A DNA stretch of 64,000 nucleotides from Arthrobacter sp. YN (GCF_002224285.1 NZ_CP022436.1:2976001-3040000), one strand, 5' to 3'; positions 17,169 through 26,658 are shown, numbered from the stretch's first letter. Program-made: numbers and translations. The notes: a model not told the origin generated them from the sequence alone.

Positions 17169-18145
17169 GGTTCCAGCCTCCAGCCGAGTACCAACATGCC
17201 CGTTCCGGCAACCAGGGCAATCCCGAGCGGCCAGGCGGGAGCATCGGCTACCACCGCCTGCGGAGCTGCACGGTAGCTTGTGGCTTCTGTTTCCTGCACT
17301 TTCCCCACGATGCCCGGCACGGCCTCAGCGCCGTCCACGGTGTAGTAGGCGCCCTCGGTCCGCTCAGCGGCAGCCCTGAGTTGGGCACCGGGTTCATCAG
17401 GTTGGTTGCCGTAGTCCATGTCGCTGGGGTTCAGTGCGTAGACTTTCACGTTTTTGTGGACTGCCAGTGCTGCTGCTTCCTCCAGGCTGAAGATCGGCTC
17501 GCCGGAGAGGAAGTTGTCAGTGGCCAGCACCACGGACCGCGAGCGCTGGGCATCGGCGGCGCCTGTGTCATCGGGAAAGCTCTTCACGCAGGACGCCAGG
17601 CCGTCGCCGATCAGTGAGGAGCCTGCACCGTTCCAGGTGCCGTCGAAGAAGGATCCTGCCCCGCTGTCCAGGGCTTCCTTGGCTTCGGCGAGCTGTTCGG
17701 CGGCGTAGTCGTAGTCGTCCGTGAGGGGAAAGAGTTGCACGCTGCTGCTGTCGAAGATGACCATGCCGATCCTTTCGCCGTCGAATTCCTTGGCGAGTTC
17801 CCGGAACACGGTGGTTATGGCGGCGTCGGTGCTGGTCATGGATCCGGACACGTCCAGGCAGAGCACGATGTCCCTGTTCCGGATTTCCGGTTGCTCCGTG
17901 GTGCGCAGGATGGGCCTGGCGGCGGCTGTAGCGGTGGCGGCGAGGAACACGGCGCCCAGCATGACTGCCACCATCAGCCGCAGGCGGTACCTGCGTAGTG
18001 CGTGCTGGTACTCCGGCAGGTCGGTCAGGCGGTCACCGTGCGCGATGGGCCGGGTCTGTGGAGGACGACGACGGCGGTACAGCCAGGCGCTGATGGCCAC
18101 CGCTGCTGCGGCAAGGGGAAGGATCCACCAGTAGCTCAGTTCCAT
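17165..18145 (-). CDS. VWA-domain membrane protein (BatA-like)
   Basis: A 326-residue protein with transmembrane segments at about 5-22, 58-78 and 303-320 around a VWA domain. The MIDAS motif is DIVLCLDVSGSMTSTD, and IGMVIFDSSS and SVVLATDNFLSG supply further metal-site residues. It overlaps the next VWA gene by four bases and the upstream DUF4381-like gene by ten. The two VWA paralogues in tandem are typical of Bat-type loci. Confidence 0.87.
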   Translation of the reverse strand: MELSYWWILPLAAAAVAISAWLYRRRRPPQTRPIAHGDRLTDLPEYQHALRRYRLRLMVAVMLGAVFLAATATAAARPILRTTEQPEIRNRDIVLCLDVSGSMTSTDAAITTVFRELAKEFDGERIGMVIFDSSSVQLFPLTDDYDYAAEQLAEAKEALDSGAGSFFDGTWNGAGSSLIGDGLASCVKSFPDDTGAADAQRSRSVVLATDNFLSGEPIFSLEEAAALAVHKNVKVYALNPSDMDYGNQPDEPGAQLRAAAERTEGAYYTVDGAEAVPGIVGKVQETEATSYRAAPQAVVADAPAWPLGIALVAGTGMLVLGWRLEP

Positions 18146-18597
18146 CCGATCACCACCTGTCGCGCAGCCTCTGCTGAGTGCCCCACGGGGTGGAGTGGCA
18201 CACGGGAGAATTCGTTGGGGTAGATGCCCGCGATTCCTTCAGCAAGTTCCTCGAGACCTTGGCGGCGGAGATCTTCCAGCGTCATCGACGTGACGGGTAG
18301 CCCCGTGGCTGCCCCGGCGAACTCCCGCACGAGGAAGCTAAGTCTTTGGTGGGCGTCGCGCACCGGTATCCGTCCGGCGTCGGCGTCTTCTGCTGTGGCG
18401 TTGATGGCCGCGAGGCACGCAGAACGCAGGGCGTCCAGGTCCTGCTGTGGCGGTCCTTGTCCGGCTGGTGGTCTCCGGCGAATGGGCCGGAAGATCCAGG
18501 CGTACCAAGCACCCACCACCACCACTATCAGCAGGCCGGCCCAGAGCCATTGTGGCTGATACTGCAGCGGTGCGTAGAAGCCGGCATCATCCTGCAC
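18136..18597 (-). CDS. Small membrane protein of the MoxR/VWA operon (DUF4381-like)
   Basis: About 153 residues from GTG 18597. One transmembrane helix (WLWAGLLIVVVVGAWYAWIF) is followed by a cytoplasmic helical domain (DLDALRSACLAAINA, DAHQRLSFLVREFA, SMTLEDLRRQGLEELAEGI). This layout and operon position fit DUF4381-like proteins seen between DUF58 and VWA genes. GTG 18597 is chosen because GGGGGTGG lies just upstream; GTG 18606 is an alternative. The frame stays open farther upstream, but that part overlaps DUF58 heavily. Confidence 0.7.
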   Translation of the reverse strand: MQDDAGFYAPLQYQPQWLWAGLLIVVVVGAWYAWIFRPIRRRPPAGQGPPQQDLDALRSACLAAINATAEDADAGRIPVRDAHQRLSFLVREFAGAATGLPVTSMTLEDLRRQGLEELAEGIAGIYPNEFSRVPLHPVGHSAEAARQVVIGWN

Positions 18598-19516
18598 GGT
18601 TTCCACCCCCAGCGGCACCCCTGGCAGTTGTCGCACCCGAACGGTGCTTCTCAAGGAGTGCAAAGACGGCAGGCAGGACGTCCGCACTGCCTGAGGTTTG
18701 TTCCTCGGCTATGCCCAATCGGCGGAAAATGGAGCTGCGGCGTTCTCCGCGTTCCACCATGGCAGCTTCATAGGCTGCCTGGATCTTGCTGTCGGCGGCC
18801 AGCAGCGCGGGGATTCCCTGCCCCGTGCCCACATCCGTACTGTCCGTGGCACCTTTGTCTGCCACCGGTGTGAGGTTCGCGTCCCGCACGGTCAGCCACA
18901 GGACTTCGTGCCTGGCCCGAAGCCTGCGCATCAGCCCCTCAGTACGGGCATCGGGCATGAACTCGTCAGTCACGGCAACAACGAGCAGGCGTCCCTTCAG
19001 GTATCTCAGGACGTAGTCGAGTTGCTCCGCGAGGGAACTGGGCGGCCCGTCCAGGGCGACGCCCGCATCGACCTCCTGCAGCAAGCGTTCCAGGTGCTCC
19101 TCGCCGCTGCGGGGAGGTACATACCGGGTTGTGGTCTCGTTCCCGTGCAGGAGGCCGACGTCGTCACCGTGGCGGCACGCCAGATACCCCAGCACTCCGG
19201 CTGCCTGCACAGCGATGTCCTTCTTGGATTCACCAGACAAAGCCTGGGCAGCCATGGTCCGTCCGGTATCCACCAGCAACAGCACTGAGTGACGGCGAAC
19301 CGCCACATACCGCTTGACCAGGGGCGATCCGTGCCGTGCGGTGGCTTTCCAATCAATATCCCTGACTTCATCTCCAGGAACGTAGGCCCGCAGCTCATCA
19401 AAGTCCAGGCTGCGGCCTTTGAAAACGGAGCCGTATTCACCATCGAGCAGGGTCAGTGTCCTCCGGTGGGCGAAGATGAACAGCTTCGACTTAACCCGGC
19501 GAAGCAGGCTGGGCAC
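18587..19516 (-). CDS. DUF58 domain protein
   Basis: A 309-residue protein with the DUF58 signature (GEYGSVFKGRSLDFDELRAYVPGDEVRDIDWKATAR, then RYVAVRRHSVLLLVDTGRTM), a VWA-like fold. DUF58 proteins are encoded beside MoxR ATPases almost universally. The GTG start follows AGCGGGGACT. It is 12 bases downstream of moxR and overlaps the next gene by 11 bases. Confidence 0.88.
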   Translation of the reverse strand: MPSLLRRVKSKLFIFAHRRTLTLLDGEYGSVFKGRSLDFDELRAYVPGDEVRDIDWKATARHGSPLVKRYVAVRRHSVLLLVDTGRTMAAQALSGESKKDIAVQAAGVLGYLACRHGDDVGLLHGNETTTRYVPPRSGEEHLERLLQEVDAGVALDGPPSSLAEQLDYVLRYLKGRLLVVAVTDEFMPDARTEGLMRRLRARHEVLWLTVRDANLTPVADKGATDSTDVGTGQGIPALLAADSKIQAAYEAAMVERGERRSSIFRRLGIAEEQTSGSADVLPAVFALLEKHRSGATTARGAAGGGNRAG

Positions 19517-19528
19517 GCGTAGTCCCCG

Positions 19529-20536
19529 CTACGGTGTCTGGACAGACGCCACGACGGCATCAATGACAGTTTCCACCGGGACGCCTTCAACCACAGCATC
19601 GAATCCGAGAATGATGCGGTGCCGCAGGATCCGGTGGGCGAGGTTTTTGACGTCCTCGGGAATCACGTGGTCACGGCCGTTCAGCAAGGCCAGGGCCCTG
19701 GCTGCCTGGCTGAAGGCAATGCTGGCCCTGGGGCTGGCACCGAACTCCACCAGGTTGGCGAGCTTGGGCTCCAGATATTGGGAAGCATTGCGGGTGACGT
19801 AGGCAAGGCCCACGATGTACCTGACGATCGCGGGGTCGATGTAGACCCGTCGCACGAGTTCCTGGACCTGGACAACAGCGTCCAGTGAGGCAGCAGCCGG
19901 CGGCCTCTGGTCGGCATCGAACACACCGGCGTCAATCCGGCGGATGACTTCGGTTTCCTCGGCCGGACTCGGGTAGTCCAGGACATCCTTGAGCATGAAG
20001 CGGTCCATTTGGGCCTCGGGGAGCCGGTACGTCCCTTCCTGCTCAATCGGGTTCTGTGTAGCCAGCACCAGGAACGGCTGCGGCAAAGGGTAGGACTCGC
20101 CACCGATGGACGTCTGTCGTTCCTGCATGGCCTCGAGCATGGCACTCTGGGTCTTCGCGCTGGATCTGTTGATCTCATCCAGCAGCACGATGTTGGCATG
20201 GACCGGACCCAACTGAGTGACGAATGTTCCTTTGGCGGCATCGAAAATTTGTGTGCCCGCGATGTCACTGGGCAACAGGTCCGGAGTGCACTGGATCCGG
20301 CGGAACTCCGCGCTGACCGATTCCGCGATGGCCTGGGCCGCAGTGGTCTTGGCCAGGCCCGGCACACTTTCAAGCAGCACGTGGCCGCCCGTCAACAAAC
20401 CGATGACCAAGGTCTCGCGAAGCCTGGCCTGGCCCACCACTTTGTTCTCAAAACTCCGGATGATGCTGCCCACGAGTTGTTGGGCACGGGCCATGTCCGG
20501 TGCATCGATTCCGGCCGTGGCAGTGGTCTGTTGCAC
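19529..20536 (-). CDS. MoxR-family AAA+ ATPase
   Basis: About 335 residues from GTG 20536, which has GAGGGGA just upstream. Walker A is SVPGLAKTT, Walker B is IVLLDEINR, sensor 1 is LATQNPIEQEGTYRLPEAQMDRF, and the arginine-finger and sensor 2 regions follow. MoxR ATPases act as chaperones that mature or insert protein partners. It heads the moxR-DUF58-DUF4381-VWA-VWA-TPR operon on the minus strand. The frame is open upstream to 20743, but that part reads as non-coding promoter DNA. Confidence 0.93.
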   Translation of the reverse strand: MQQTTATAGIDAPDMARAQQLVGSIIRSFENKVVGQARLRETLVIGLLTGGHVLLESVPGLAKTTAAQAIAESVSAEFRRIQCTPDLLPSDIAGTQIFDAAKGTFVTQLGPVHANIVLLDEINRSSAKTQSAMLEAMQERQTSIGGESYPLPQPFLVLATQNPIEQEGTYRLPEAQMDRFMLKDVLDYPSPAEETEVIRRIDAGVFDADQRPPAAASLDAVVQVQELVRRVYIDPAIVRYIVGLAYVTRNASQYLEPKLANLVEFGASPRASIAFSQAARALALLNGRDHVIPEDVKNLAHRILRHRIILGFDAVVEGVPVETVIDAVVASVQTP

Positions 20537-20700
20537 TCGTGGTCCCCTCGCTGGCGTCTGACGTCTCCCGGCAGGCGGCCGGCCAAAAAGCCGGGCATCA
20601 GTGCTTCCGCCTGCATGGGCCACTCTATCCAAGCCTGACCTGTTCAGGGCCGCAATGGGGACCCCTCCCCATGCAGCCCTCCGAGGTCTATCCTTTTGCC

Positions 20701-20904
20701 ATGCATCAGCTACCAGCCGCCTATCAGAAGTACCTCGCCGCACAGGACCAGCACGTCATCGACGCCGTTCGGCCCGTCCTCCTGCAATCAGCCGCCGACG
20801 AGCGCCACGGGGTCCGGATCACCTACAACACAGGCTCTACCGGACATCAGGCCCACCTGGACGAGTCCATACCGTACGGCGAGATCATCGAGGACATCGA
20901 CTGA
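20701..20904 (+). CDS. Small conserved-looking hypothetical protein
   Basis: A 67-residue protein (MHQLPAAYQKYLAAQDQHV...GVRITYNTGSTGHQAHLDES) with a small C-terminal domain and no transmembrane segment. TATCCT at 20689-20694 ends six bases before the ATG, which fits a leaderless message. An in-frame ATG at 20671 would add ten residues. It is divergent from moxR and convergent with the sugar permease. I do not recognise a family. Confidence 0.5.
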   Translation: MHQLPAAYQKYLAAQDQHVIDAVRPVLLQSAADERHGVRITYNTGSTGHQAHLDESIPYGEIIEDID

Positions 20905-20910
20905 GCGCCG

Positions 20911-20950
20911 CTAACCCTTCATAGCTCCAGCTAGCCCTTCATGGCTCCAG
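20911..20950 (-). repeat. 20-bp tandem duplication across the permease stop codon
   Basis: CTAACCCTTCATAGCTCCAG (20911-20930) and CTAGCCCTTCATGGCTCCAG (20931-20950) are adjacent and differ at two positions. On the coding strand the second copy encodes the permease C-terminus (GAMKG-stop). The first copy is a downstream echo ending in another in-phase-looking TAG. Confidence 0.75.
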
Positions 20951-21809
20951 ACAGGGCAAAGGAGTTCCCCATGCCCCGGGATACCAGCGCGTAAAGCAGA
21001 AGCACCGGGACCGAGTACAAGATGGAAAACGCGGCCAACTGGCCGTAGGCGATCGCTCCGTGCTGGCCGAAGAAACTGAAGATGGACACCGCCGCCGGTT
21101 GCTTGCCCGGCGACAACAACAGGATGAAGGGAACAAAGAAGTTTCCCCACGCCTGGATGAAGACGAAGATGAACACCACACCCAGCCCCGGCCTCATCAG
21201 CGGCAGGACAATCCTGCGCAACGCCGTCATGGCCGACGCCCCGTCCATCCAGGCCGCCTCCTCCAGTTCCAAAGGAACCGAGTCCATGAAATTCTTGGTC
21301 ATCCAGATCGCCATGGGCAAAGTAGTGGTTGCCATAAAGAAAATGGTTGCCGCCATGGAATCCAACAATTGAAGTTGGACGAACAACCCATACACGGGCA
21401 CCATAATGGCCGTCACCGGCAACGAGGTGCCGAACAGCACCGTGTACATGAACGGCTTGTTGAACCGGGACTGATATCTGGACAACGGATACGCAGCCAG
21501 CACAGCAGCAAGGAGGTTCACCACAGCCGTACCGGCAGACAACCACAAGCTGTTGGCCAACGGCTGAAACAGCAGCTCAGGAGTCAGCACCGCACTGAAG
21601 TTGGCGCTCGACGGCGCCGAGGGCACCTTGGTCTGGTATCCGGCCTGGGGATCGACGGCGGCCAGCAGCAACCACAATAAAGGCGCCACAAAGCAGACCC
21701 CGATCACGGCCAAGGCGATATCCGCACCCAACCTGGCTCTGGAACGGGAGGTGCCACCCGTCGTCGTGCCTGTTGTCTTCTCCCGCGCTCGCAGTCCCTT
21801 GGTGGTCAT
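20931..21809 (-). CDS. Sugar ABC transporter permease (MalG-type, CUT1)
   Basis: A 292-residue inner-membrane permease with six predicted helices. Its EAA loop is ELEEAAWMDGASAMTALRRIVLPLMRPGL, the site that contacts the ATPase. The ATG at 21809 overlaps the stop of the upstream permease (ATGA); the frame extends farther upstream, but only through that gene. It ends in SGAMKG, the common tail of MalG-type permeases. It forms the transporter with the genes at 21806-22675 and 22672-24057. No ATPase gene is present, so a shared MsmK-type ATPase elsewhere is likely. Confidence 0.93.
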   Translation of the reverse strand: MTTKGLRAREKTTGTTTGGTSRSRARLGADIALAVIGVCFVAPLLWLLLAAVDPQAGYQTKVPSAPSSANFSAVLTPELLFQPLANSLWLSAGTAVVNLLAAVLAAYPLSRYQSRFNKPFMYTVLFGTSLPVTAIMVPVYGLFVQLQLLDSMAATIFFMATTTLPMAIWMTKNFMDSVPLELEEAAWMDGASAMTALRRIVLPLMRPGLGVVFIFVFIQAWGNFFVPFILLLSPGKQPAAVSIFSFFGQHGAIAYGQLAAFSILYSVPVLLLYALVSRGMGNSFALSGAMKG

Positions 21810-22675
21810 GGGCGACGGTCCCTCAGGAGCCGAACGTAGACGGCACCGAACACCATGCCCAACAGGATCAGGACCGACGCCACCGCTGTTCCGTAGCCGA
21901 TGTCGCCAAACTTGAACGCCTCCTGGTACGCCAGCACCGGCAAGGTGGTGCTGGCGTTGGCCGGACCGCCCGCCGTCATCACCCAGATAAGGGTGAAGAC
22001 GGCCAGTGTCTGGAGCGTAATCAACATCAGGTTGGTGGTGATACTGCTCCGGATCAGCGGCAGGGTAATGAACGTGAGCCTCTGCCACCCCCGGGCGCCG
22101 TCCATGAGCGCGGCCTCGGAAATGTCCCGTGGTACGTCCGCCAAAGCTGCCCGGTACACCAGCATGGAGAAAGCGGTGCCCCGCCAGGTATTGGCCAGGA
22201 TGATCGCCACAAGGGGGAACGAATACAGCCAGTCCACGCCGTCGACACCGACGATGCCGGCCAGTTGGTTCAGAGCTCCGTCCCGGTTGAAGTAGGCATA
22301 GGCAGCAAACGCTGCCACAATTTCCGGGAGCACCCAGGCCGCAACAACTGCCGTTCCCACTACCGAAGAGACCACCTTCCGTGAACGCGTCATCAGCAGC
22401 GCAATCAGCAGGCCCAGCACATTCTGCCCCACCACCGCCGACGCCACGACAAAGACAACGGTCAGCCAGGCCGACAGCGGAAACGAGTCATCGCTGAACA
22501 TCCGGGCGTAGTTGTCGGCGCCCACCCACTGCGGGTCCTGCGCTGCTTTGCCCGTCAACGCAGCGTTGGTGAAGGACGCGTAAAACGACCAAGCCACCGG
22601 GGCCACAAGGAAAAGCAGGAGCAGCAGAATCGACGGAACTACCGGCAGGAGCCGCAGGACGCGGCGGATGGTCAT
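21806..22675 (-). CDS. Sugar ABC transporter permease (MalF-type, CUT1)
   Basis: A 289-residue permease with six hydrophobic segments and the EAA loop SEAALMDGARGWQRLTFITLPLIR. The N-terminus (VPSILLLLLFLVAPVAWSFYASFTN) is typical of MalF/LacF-type subunits. It overlaps both neighbours by four bases. The substrate is a carbohydrate by family; the exact sugar cannot be inferred. Confidence 0.93.
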   Translation of the reverse strand: MTIRRVLRLLPVVPSILLLLLFLVAPVAWSFYASFTNAALTGKAAQDPQWVGADNYARMFSDDSFPLSAWLTVVFVVASAVVGQNVLGLLIALLMTRSRKVVSSVVGTAVVAAWVLPEIVAAFAAYAYFNRDGALNQLAGIVGVDGVDWLYSFPLVAIILANTWRGTAFSMLVYRAALADVPRDISEAALMDGARGWQRLTFITLPLIRSSITTNLMLITLQTLAVFTLIWVMTAGGPANASTTLPVLAYQEAFKFGDIGYGTAVASVLILLGMVFGAVYVRLLRDRRP

Positions 22676-24057
22676 TTCTCCAGGACCTTGTCCTCACCCA
22701 CAAGCTTCCGGACGGTGGCATCGTATTCTGCTGCGGCGTCCTCGGGGCTTTGCTTGCCAGTTATCACTGACTCCGTGGCCACTTGGACGGCGGTGGAAAT
22801 CTTCGGATAGTCAGCAGTGGCGGGGCGGTAATGTGTTACGGCCACCAGGTCTGAGACATCCTTGACGAACGGGTTGGCTGCCAAATAATCCGCTTCCGCG
22901 GCGACATCGGTCCGGACGGCAATCTGCGAATTGTTGATGTCGTACGCCAACGCGTTCTTCTTGTTCAGTGCAGTGGTGAGGAACTTGAAGGCAAGGTCAG
23001 GGTTCTTGCTCTTCGCACCCACCGCAAGCGTCCAGCCGCCGGACATACTGACACCTCCGGGCTCCTGGCCATTCCTGGTGGGGAACATCGCGACGCCCAT
23101 GTCCTGCTCATATCCTGCCCACTCGTACGCCCCACCCTTTTGCCAGAACGACGGCGTGTAGGAACCTTCCACGGTGGCCGCCAGTTTGCCCTGCGGGAAC
23201 CACTCGCCAAAGACCTTCTTCCAGACGTTGGCATCCAAGGCCTCGGCGGGGCTCACTGCGAGTTTTTCGTCGTAGAGGGTCTTCAAGAACGCCAGTGAGT
23301 CAGTAAATCCCTGGGACCCGACTACCCACTTCTTGGCGTTCTCGTCATACAAGGTGCTGTCTGTCCCGTAAAGGAGTTCATAGAAGCCCTGCATGACCGT
23401 GCCCTCGCCAGTCCCCTTGCCTGCGTACATGTTGAAGGCGATCACGTTGGGATCGGATGCCTTCACGGCACGGGCCGTGGTCAGGATGTCATCCCAGGTC
23501 TTTGGCTGCCAGGGCAAGGAAATGCCCGCCTTTTGAAGGACTGCCTTGTTGTACCAAATAGCTCTGGTGTCCGTACCGAGCGGCACCGCATAAATACTGC
23601 CGTCATCTGCCCGGCCGGCCGCTTTGGCTGCTTCGTTGAAAAGGGACCAGTCGTCCCACTTCTCAAGGTAGCCATCAAGCTTAAGGAGGTACCCGGCGTC
23701 GACGTCCGAGCGGACCTTGAAGGTGTCCTCGTAGAAGACATCCGGCGCCGTGTCAGCGGAACGCTGCGCCAGGGCAAGCTTGGTTCCGTAGTCGTCATCA
23801 TTGGCCTGGATGGGCTGAAGCTCAACGGCAACCCCGGCGTTGGCTGCCTCGAACTCCTTCTTGGCGTCCTGCATGACGGCGTCGAGGGCAGTAAAAGCAT
23901 CCGTTTTCTGATAAACGATCTTCAGCGTCTTGTTCCCGGCCGCGTCAGGCGTAGGCGAACAGGAGCTGGCTGCCACAAGGACGGCGGCGGCTGTAGCGAT
24001 GGCGGCAAACTTCCCCGCCACCTGCTTCATACCAGCTAACTTCATTGGGCGGCCCAT
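22672..24057 (-). CDS. Sugar ABC transporter substrate-binding lipoprotein
   Basis: A 461-residue extracellular binding protein. The signal peptide ends in a lipobox VAASSC with C33 as the lipidated residue, so it is anchored on the outer face of the membrane. The mature part has the SBP type 1 pattern (YAVPLGTDTRAIWYNKAVLQKAGI, PQGKLAATVEGSY, GGWTLAVGAKSKNPD). ATG 24057 is chosen because GGAG lies just upstream. It is 31 bases after the ROK regulator gene and overlaps the next permease by four bases. Confidence 0.93.
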   Translation of the reverse strand: MGRPMKLAGMKQVAGKFAAIATAAAVLVAASSCSPTPDAAGNKTLKIVYQKTDAFTALDAVMQDAKKEFEAANAGVAVELQPIQANDDDYGTKLALAQRSADTAPDVFYEDTFKVRSDVDAGYLLKLDGYLEKWDDWSLFNEAAKAAGRADDGSIYAVPLGTDTRAIWYNKAVLQKAGISLPWQPKTWDDILTTARAVKASDPNVIAFNMYAGKGTGEGTVMQGFYELLYGTDSTLYDENAKKWVVGSQGFTDSLAFLKTLYDEKLAVSPAEALDANVWKKVFGEWFPQGKLAATVEGSYTPSFWQKGGAYEWAGYEQDMGVAMFPTRNGQEPGGVSMSGGWTLAVGAKSKNPDLAFKFLTTALNKKNALAYDINNSQIAVRTDVAAEADYLAANPFVKDVSDLVAVTHYRPATADYPKISTAVQVATESVITGKQSPEDAAAEYDATVRKLVGEDKVLEK

Positions 24058-24088
24058 GGTGCTCCAATCCGTCAAACGTCGTGCTGAT

Positions 24089-25339
24089 TCAGCCTTCCAG
24101 AAGGAGCCGCTGGGCCCGCGGTGCCAGCATGTGCTCCAGGACGAGACAGGCGGCACCGATGGCGCCCACGTCCTCGCCCACTCCAGTGCCTACAACTTCC
24201 AGGTCATGGATCATGCGGGCAGCATTGTTCCTGTCCAGCAGCTCCGGGACCCGTTCCAGGAAGTAGGGCGACATACGGCCCCAGAAGGGACCACCGAAGA
24301 CCACGCGCTCCACATCCAGGGTATTGGTCACTACGGACACGGCACGAGCCACCAGGGTGGCCGACTTGTCCAGAATGGCAATGGCTTTTTGGTTCCCGGC
24401 GTCGGCTTGGTCGCACAGTGCTGCAAAACGCTCCTGGACCTCGGGACCGTCTGCCCCCTCACGGTGACCGTCCAGGACACCGGCTGCTTCTGCTTCGGCT
24501 ACCAGGACCTGAGGAATGCAGGAGGACTTAACGCATCCGTGCAATCCGCAATCACACAACGGACCGGAAGGGTCAACCACGATGTGGCCGATTTCCCCTG
24601 CGTTGCCGGAGGTTCCACGCACTACTTCGTCGTTAAGCACGATTCCGCAACCGATGCCGGTACCCATGTACATGAAAACAAAGCTGCCGGCACCGCTCGC
24701 GCCCCCGGCCCAGGTCTCGGCAACAGCTGCGCTGGTGACGTCCTTGTCAACCAGGGTCTCCAGCCCGGTGGCTTCGCTCAAGGCCTCGCGGATCCGCACC
24801 CGGTTCCACCTGGTCAACAGGGGCGGCTCCACTACGGAGCCTTCATCCAGGTCAATCGGCCCAGGAACGGCAACGCCAAGACCAGCGATCTTGGATGCGT
24901 CCACGCCCGACTCTTCGACCAGGACCTTGATTTGCGCGGCGATGCTGGTGATCACGCCGGCGGGGTCGCCGCCCGGGGTGGACATCCGGGAATGCCTGAC
25001 GACGTCGCCCAAGAGGTCAAGAACCACAAATGTGATAACGGCCGGGTCCAAATGGACGCCGATGGCATACATCCCAGCCGGGTTCAACCGAAGGATGGTC
25101 CGCGGCTTGCCCGGCCCCGATCCTTCCTTGCCGGCCTCGACGATCAGCTTTTGATCCAGCAGGCGCCGGGAAATATTGGAAATGGTTTGGGGCGAAAGTC
25201 CAACAATCTGTGCCAACTCCACGCGGCTGAGTCCCTGCGCTGACCGCCGGATCGCCTCCAGGATGACGGTCAGATTGAAGTCCCCCATACGGGGTAGATT
25301 CGTTCCGCGCCTCGGTGTCGGCTGCCGGATCTCAGTCAC
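24089..25339 (-). CDS. ROK-family transcriptional regulator (NagC/XylR-like)
   Basis: A 416-residue protein with an N-terminal winged helix-turn-helix (SRVELAQIVGLSPQTISNISRRLLDQKLI) and a ROK sugar-kinase-like domain. Visible motifs are GLGVAVPGPID, FMYMGTGIGCGIV and GNAGEIGHIVV, and the zinc site CDCGLHGC. The GTG start follows GAGGGG. It is co-directional with and directly upstream of the sugar transporter, so it very likely regulates that operon in response to the transported or derived sugar. Confidence 0.93.
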   Translation of the reverse strand: MTEIRQPTPRRGTNLPRMGDFNLTVILEAIRRSAQGLSRVELAQIVGLSPQTISNISRRLLDQKLIVEAGKEGSGPGKPRTILRLNPAGMYAIGVHLDPAVITFVVLDLLGDVVRHSRMSTPGGDPAGVITSIAAQIKVLVEESGVDASKIAGLGVAVPGPIDLDEGSVVEPPLLTRWNRVRIREALSEATGLETLVDKDVTSAAVAETWAGGASGAGSFVFMYMGTGIGCGIVLNDEVVRGTSGNAGEIGHIVVDPSGPLCDCGLHGCVKSSCIPQVLVAEAEAAGVLDGHREGADGPEVQERFAALCDQADAGNQKAIAILDKSATLVARAVSVVTNTLDVERVVFGGPFWGRMSPYFLERVPELLDRNNAARMIHDLEVVGTGVGEDVGAIGAACLVLEHMLAPRAQRLLLEG

Positions 25340-25365
25340 TGATGCCCCTCGTCATTCGGAAAAAC

Positions 25366-25401
25366 TTCGTCGAATTTAGTCTCTGTCTGCATCGTACGAT
25401 A
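25366..25401 (-). promoter_or_regulatory. Candidate promoter/operator of the ROK-transporter operon
   Basis: On the minus strand, TAAATT (plus 25373-25378) is a possible -10 element. TTCGTCGAA (25366-25374) is an odd palindrome between it and the gene, and ATCGTACGAT (25391-25400) is a perfect 10-base palindrome where a -35 region would lie. Either could bind the ROK protein. There is no direct evidence. Confidence 0.3.
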
Positions 25402-25512
25402 CCCACAGCCCCACAGGTACGAGCACACGCTGGCGACGAAGTCAGGGGTTGGTAACGATGCCACTGAATTGTATGCGACAGCTTCCTGGACCGTGCCTTG
25501 ATGACGGTGCCC

Positions 25513-26658
25513 TCAGGATTTGAGGCTGCGCGTCACCGTGAACTTAGGGTTGCGGCCTTCCTCCGACGTAGGCCCTATGAGCCGTTCCAGCGCACCCCGG
25601 TACTGCAAGTGACTGTTGTAGACGGTCCACAACTCCCCACCTGGCGCCAGCACCCGTCCGGCGGCTTGGAACATCTTCAGCGCAGCGCCTGCATGGACAC
25701 TGGCTCCTACATGGAACGGCGGGTTCAGCAGGATGAGGTCCGCGCTGCCGGGTACAAGCGTGGACATCGCGTCATCATGAAGGACGGCCACCCGGTCCCC
25801 CACCTCATTGGCCGCCGCGGTACCCCGGGCCGAGGCAACAGCAGCAGCGGATTGGTCCGTTGCCACCACGTTCGCCTCCTCATGGCGCCGTGCATACATG
25901 GTGGCCAGGATCCCCGTGCCACATCCGAGGTCCACCACGCGGCGGGCAGCCGGCATCCGGTCCAGGAAGGTCAGCAGGTAACGCGTCCCAATATCCAGGC
26001 GGGCGCCGGAGAAGACGGCGCCATGTGCGCAGACCGTGATTCCCAATTCCTGCAATGGTTCCACAACGGGGAACGGTGGCGTGTCCGGAACCGGTTGGGG
26101 ATCCCTGGCAATGAGCACCCTGGATTTCTGACGGGCGAGTTGTGGTTGGACGGAGGAGAAGTACTTCTCCAGGACTGAATTCATCCCGGTGGACATATGT
26201 TTGACGCGGCCGCCTGCCAACACCACCGTATCCGGCGCTGCGAATCGGGCAACGGCGTCGGCGATTTCCTCCAACTCAGCGAGCGACTTCGGCAATTGAA
26301 CTAGTACAAGCCCAGCATTGCCGAGCAATTCCCGGCCTAAACCATGGTGGGTGAAACGGCCCTCGAGACCTGCTGTTGCGGCGTTGCGCTCCAACGCGAG
26401 TCGTCCCGTGAAAAGGTCCTGGTTAACACGGACATTCCCGACGCCGAGTCCCACCAGCGCACCCAGCGTCAGGGCACCGTAACGGTCGCCAATGACGACA
26501 ACCCCGGTTTCCTGGCCCACCATTTCTGCCGCTGTTTCCAGCAGAATCCGGTCAGTGGCGTCGTAAGCCTGCAAATTCTCCGCTTCGACGTCCGGGAGCC
26601 TGCTCAAGGAGCCAAACAGGGATTCCAGTTCCAATGCCGTCACGATGGAGGTTCTCAC
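25513..26658 (-). CDS. RsmC/RlmG-like rRNA (guanine-N2) methyltransferase
   Basis: About 381 residues from GTG 26658. The N-terminal half is a degenerate methyltransferase-like domain. The C-terminal half has the SAM-binding motif VVDLGCGTGILATMYAR, the acidic residue in VVATDQSAAAV and the catalytic LILLNPPFHVGAS, as in RsmC and RlmG, which modify guanines of 16S or 23S rRNA. The tail ends SHLQYRGALERLIG, also family-like. The frame is open far upstream, but that part overlaps the cupin and tRNA genes and is not coding. Which rRNA site is modified cannot be told. Confidence 0.85.
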   Translation of the reverse strand: MRTSIVTALELESLFGSLSRLPDVEAENLQAYDATDRILLETAAEMVGQETGVVVIGDRYGALTLGALVGLGVGNVRVNQDLFTGRLALERNAATAGLEGRFTHHGLGRELLGNAGLVLVQLPKSLAELEEIADAVARFAAPDTVVLAGGRVKHMSTGMNSVLEKYFSSVQPQLARQKSRVLIARDPQPVPDTPPFPVVEPLQELGITVCAHGAVFSGARLDIGTRYLLTFLDRMPAARRVVDLGCGTGILATMYARRHEEANVVATDQSAAAVASARGTAAANEVGDRVAVLHDDAMSTLVPGSADLILLNPPFHVGASVHAGAALKMFQAAGRVLAPGGELWTVYNSHLQYRGALERLIGPTSEEGRNPKFTVTRSLKS

